Assembly: GCA_028688535.1 (NCBI GenBank)
Contig: JAQTXY010000094.1
Location: forward strand, 1 to 7,276
DNA from: Methanothrix sp.
GTDB lineage: Archaea > Halobacteriota > Methanosarcinia > Methanotrichales > Methanotrichaceae
DNA: 7,276 nt
Reading direction: 5' to 3'
Numbering within the stretch: position 1 is the stretch's first letter; each line of letters begins with the position of its first letter. This document shows, piece by piece, positions 5,605 through 7,276 of this stretch. The notes under the pieces are model-generated. The model was not told the origin of the DNA, did not search any database, and was given only the letters and a program-made list of their open reading frames with translations. Position numbers and translations under genes: made by a program.

Positions 5605-6723
5605 GTGCCCCAAGTAAGTCTGATTATCCCCACCAGAAATGAACAAGAGACGATCTGCGAATGTATCCAAAGGGCTCAGCAGGTCTTCAGAGAGATGGGC
5701 CTTTTGGGTGAGATCCTGGTGGCAGACAGCTCGAGCGATAATACGGCTGCAATTGCAAAATCATGCGGGGCAAAGGTTGTCAAACCTGCAAAGTTGGGAT
5801 ACGGAAATGCCTACCTGGCCGGGCTTGCGCAGGCGGAAGGGCATTACATTGTCTTCATGGATGGTGATCTGACCTACGATCCCAAAGCCATTGCAGATAT
5901 GATAGTTATCCTGCAAAGCGGCAATTATGATCTGGTTATAGGTTCGCGACTCAAAGGTGTGATTCTTCCCGGCGCCATGCCTGCCCTTCATCGTTACATT
6001 GGAAATCCAGTTCTCACCTGTATTTTAAATACCCTCTTTTCCAGCCGCATTTCTGATGCCCACTGCGGCCTTCGTGCCATCAGTCGAGATGCTCTAAAAA
6101 GACTGAATCTCAAGTCGGGAGGAATGGAGTTCGCCTCAGAGATGCTCATCGAAGCAGTCTGCAGAGATATGAGAATTGCGGAAGTTCCCATTACCTACTC
6201 CCCTCGCAAAGGAGTCTCAAAGCTTCATTCCATTACCGACGGCTGGAGACATTTGCGTTTCATGATGCTCTACAGACCGGCTGCATTTCTTCTCGTTCCC
6301 GGACTTTTGGTGCTTATTTTCGGCCTGGCTCTGTTCATGGGAGTATATCTGCAAGGTGGATCGAGGATGCATTCTTTGATCCTGGGAGGCCTGCTGGCAA
6401 TCATAGGCTACCAGATGCTATTGGCGGGATTTTATTTTGAAGCATTTGGAGCAGCATATGGTCTCCCTCGGTCGGGAAGAATTAAAAAAATGATCAGCTA
6501 CCACTCTCTAGAGAAGGAGCTTTTCATCGGCATAGCCTTGCTTGCCGTAGGTGGCCTGCTCGGCCTGAGAGTCTTAATGAGCTGGGGAGTATCCGGCTTT
6601 GGAGCACTGGATGCTGCATCCAGCGCCATGATGGCCATGATTTTTTCCATCCTGGGAATCCAGACCATCTTCTCCGGAATGTCCATAAGCCTGCTCTTGC
6701 TCAATAATGGGCAACAGGATTAA
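5605..6723 (+). CDS. Family 2 glycosyltransferase, DPM1-like, four C-terminal membrane helices
   Basis: This 372-residue protein has a GT-A catalytic domain (about 1-220) similar to dolichyl-phosphate mannose/glucose synthases. VSLIIPTRNE (4-13) opens the nucleotide-binding fold, ADSSSDNT (40-47) supplies the first acidic residues, and DGD (86-88, in FMDGDLTYDP) is the metal-binding DxD. LVIGSRLKG and DAHCGLRAISRDA are further family segments. Four hydrophobic stretches follow, at about 225-250, 258-282, 306-328 and 343-366, so the enzyme is anchored in the membrane with the catalytic domain in the cytoplasm. It probably transfers a sugar from a nucleotide donor to a polyprenyl phosphate for N-glycosylation or exopolysaccharide; donor and acceptor cannot be read from sequence. 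The GTG start follows an in-frame TGA and lies three codons before the conserved VSLII, so it is the only sensible start. Its ribosome-binding site is weak. Confidence 0.9.
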   Translation: MPQVSLIIPTRNEQETICECIQRAQQVFREMGLLGEILVADSSSDNTAAIAKSCGAKVVKPAKLGYGNAYLAGLAQAEGHYIVFMDGDLTYDPKAIADMIVILQSGNYDLVIGSRLKGVILPGAMPALHRYIGNPVLTCILNTLFSSRISDAHCGLRAISRDALKRLNLKSGGMEFASEMLIEAVCRDMRIAEVPITYSPRKGVSKLHSITDGWRHLRFMMLYRPAAFLLVPGLLVLIFGLALFMGVYLQGGSRMHSLILGGLLAIIGYQMLLAGFYFEAFGAAYGLPRSGRIKKMISYHSLEKELFIGIALLAVGGLLGLRVLMSWGVSGFGALDAASSAMMAMIFSILGIQTIFSGMSISLLLLNNGQQD

Positions 6724-6725
6724 TC

Positions 6726-6735
6726 ATGAATTCAT
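6726..6735. repeat. 10-bp palindrome after the glycosyltransferase stop
   Basis: ATGAATTCAT is a perfect self-complementary decamer 2 bases after the TAA of the glycosyltransferase. It has no loop and is AT-rich, so a stable RNA hairpin is unlikely. It is noted only because it sits in the short gap between two convergent genes. Confidence 0.35.
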
Positions 6736-6759
6736 CGATGACTAATTCGGACTCTGCCC

Positions 6760-6912
6760 TCAGATCCGGGTCTTTCTAGGTCGTTCATTTGTTATTCCAC
6801 CTTTAATTTTATTAAATATCGGCGCGTCTGATTTATTCTTCTGCGCTTTTGAGGGATTGTGCTTACCAGGCCCGTCATTAGGCATTCCCTTGGCACCTTT
6901 TTTCTTGCTCAT
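6760..6912 (-). CDS. Small basic hypothetical protein, 50 residues
   Basis: On the minus strand ATG 6912 opens a 50-residue frame ending at TGA (6762-6760). Three signals support it as a gene: AAGGTGA (6919-6925) 6 bases upstream is an excellent Shine-Dalgarno, TATTTAAG (6961-6968) is a plausible TATA box leaving a leader of about 25 bases that keeps this site, and it fills an otherwise empty gap. The product begins MSKKKGAKGMPNDGPGKHN and is rich in Lys, Arg, Asn, Gly and Pro with almost no hydrophobic core except PIFNKIKGGI (31-40). It has no Cys, no signal peptide and no membrane segment, and is probably disordered or nucleic-acid or ribosome associated (inference). I do not recognise the family. 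It converges on the glycosyltransferase, with 36 bases between stop codons. Confidence 0.65.
   Translation of the reverse strand: MSKKKGAKGMPNDGPGKHNPSKAQKNKSDAPIFNKIKGGITNERPRKTRI
6800..6813 (+). terminator. Possible T-rich terminator of the dodecin-glycosyltransferase unit
   Basis: The plus strand is T-rich through 6784-6813 (for example CCTTTAATTTTATT), about 75 bases after the glycosyltransferase stop. It could end that transcript. It lies inside the small basic gene on the other strand, and no hairpin precedes it, so the call is weak. Confidence 0.3.
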
Positions 6913-6918
6913 TTATAT

Positions 6919-6925
6919 TCACCTT
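6919..6925 (-). promoter_or_regulatory. Ribosome-binding site of the 50-residue gene
   Basis: The minus strand reads AAGGTGA, complementary to the archaeal 16S rRNA 3' end, 6 bases before ATG 6912. It is one of the better sites in the window and the strongest evidence that the small frame is translated. Confidence 0.6.
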
Positions 6926-6960
6926 CATTGACTTGTCTCTATGTTATATCTACCTCTTCA

Positions 6961-6968
6961 CTTAAATA
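6961..6968 (-). promoter_or_regulatory. Putative TATA box for the 50-residue gene
   Basis: The minus strand reads TATTTAAG about 50 bases before ATG 6912. A nearer TATA-like GATATAAC (6942-6949) would start transcription inside or past the ribosome-binding site, so the farther box is preferred. Confidence 0.4.
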
Positions 6969-6979
6969 CTAGTCCGCTT

Positions 6980-7007
6980 CCGGCAGGCTTCCAAACAGGC
7001 TGCCCGG
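6980..7007. other. Imperfect inverted repeat, function unknown
   Basis: CCGGCAG (6980-6986) can pair with CTGCC-C-GG (7000-7007) through one bulged C, with a 13-base loop. No T-run follows on either strand, so it is not an obvious terminator. It sits just upstream of the TATA box of the 50-residue gene. The rest of 6969-7098 shows no gene or other clear signal. Confidence 0.35.
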
Positions 7008-7098
7008 CAAGTGCATCTTTTTGAACTGAATGGCAAATCCGCAAGAATCATGCGAAAACGGTCCTCAAATCGATTGAATGCCAAATAAAAAGGAAACA

Positions 7099-7124
7099 AG
7101 CGCTGAATTATGCATCTCAGCGCT
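7099..7124 (-). terminator. Hairpin terminator downstream of the right-edge gene
   Basis: AGCGCTGA (7099-7106) and TCAGCGCT (7117-7124) form a perfect 8-bp stem with a 10-base loop. On the minus strand it begins 26 bases after the stop of the gene at 7151 and is followed by a T-rich tail (TGTTTCCTTTTTATTT), as in an intrinsic terminator. The plus-strand flank is also T-rich, so it could work in both directions. Confidence 0.6.
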
Positions 7125-7150
7125 ATTTCTCTATTTCTTTCAATTAAGTC

Positions 7151-7276
7151 TTAGACGCAAGGTAGCCAATCGACGCTGATGGCACCGCAGGTGGAGTTAC
7201 CCCAGAGCTGGATGAACTTCTCGATGGAGAAGACACCAGTCAGGTCCTCAACAGATCTGCCGTACTCAGCATGGCG
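7151..7276 (-). CDS. C-terminal 41 residues of an unrecognised protein, cut by the window edge
   Basis: On the minus strand a frame open from the window edge ends at TAA (7153-7151). The 41 codons include HAEYGRSVEDLTGVFSIEK and end with WGNSTCGAISVDWLPCV. The residue mix, with Trp, Cys, Gly and well-spaced hydrophobics, looks like a folded protein end rather than chance reading, and a hairpin with a T-rich tail follows 26 bases after the stop, as expected for a real gene. Two Cys lie in the last 12 residues. I do not recognise the family from this fragment, and it has too little sequence to assign domains. Confidence 0.65.
   Translation of the reverse strand, partial: RHAEYGRSVEDLTGVFSIEKFIQLWGNSTCGAISVDWLPCV

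Noticed and set aside
7031..7078. Very short plus- and minus-strand frames between the two right-end minus-strand genes
   Set aside because: They are only 12-16 codons long without convincing ribosome-binding sites.

Overview
The window looks archaeal, most likely from a methanogenic euryarchaeon (possibly Methanosarcinales/Methanotrichales; this placement is inference). The evidence is TATA-type promoters with near-leaderless spacing, GGTGA/GGAGG ribosome-binding sites, mixed ATG/GTG starts with frequent ATA isoleucine codons, a two-subunit indolepyruvate:ferredoxin oxidoreductase, an archaeal-type stand-alone radical SAM protein with a CRIC motif, and a DPM1-like membrane glycosyltransferase. 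No rRNA, tRNA, CRISPR array or insertion sequence was seen.

Left part (1-1126, minus strand): a 351-residue radical SAM protein resembling the uncharacterised group related to pyruvate-formate-lyase activating enzymes (COG2108-like). It is followed downstream on the same strand by the first ten codons of a further gene cut by the window edge. A roughly 100-base divergent promoter region separates it from the next operon.

Centre-left (1227-4214, plus strand): a tight operon of iorA (594 aa, GTG start), iorB (195 aa, overlapping iorA by ATGA) and a small four-repeat HEAT protein 7 bases later, ending at a T-rich terminator. IorAB interconverts aryl-pyruvates with aryl-acetyl-CoA, CO2 and reduced ferredoxin. 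The HEAT protein is a candidate accessory factor by position only.

Centre-right (4222-6723): a minus-strand protein with an aminoglycoside-phosphotransferase/choline-kinase-like fold, convergent with the ior operon. A 102-base divergent promoter region separates it from a plus-strand pair: a 78-residue dodecin lacking the usual flavin-stacking Trp, then a family 2 glycosyltransferase with four predicted C-terminal membrane helices, probably making a lipid-linked sugar or otherwise serving surface glycan synthesis.

Right end (6724-7276): a 50-residue, strongly basic minus-strand ORF with a good ribosome-binding site and TATA box, then about 240 bases with two hairpins, and finally the last 41 codons of an unrecognised minus-strand gene with a hairpin terminator.

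The clearest metabolic unit is iorAB. The most open questions are the HEAT partner, the radical SAM protein, the non-canonical dodecin and the 50-residue basic protein. I do not see a convincing wholly new multi-gene system here.
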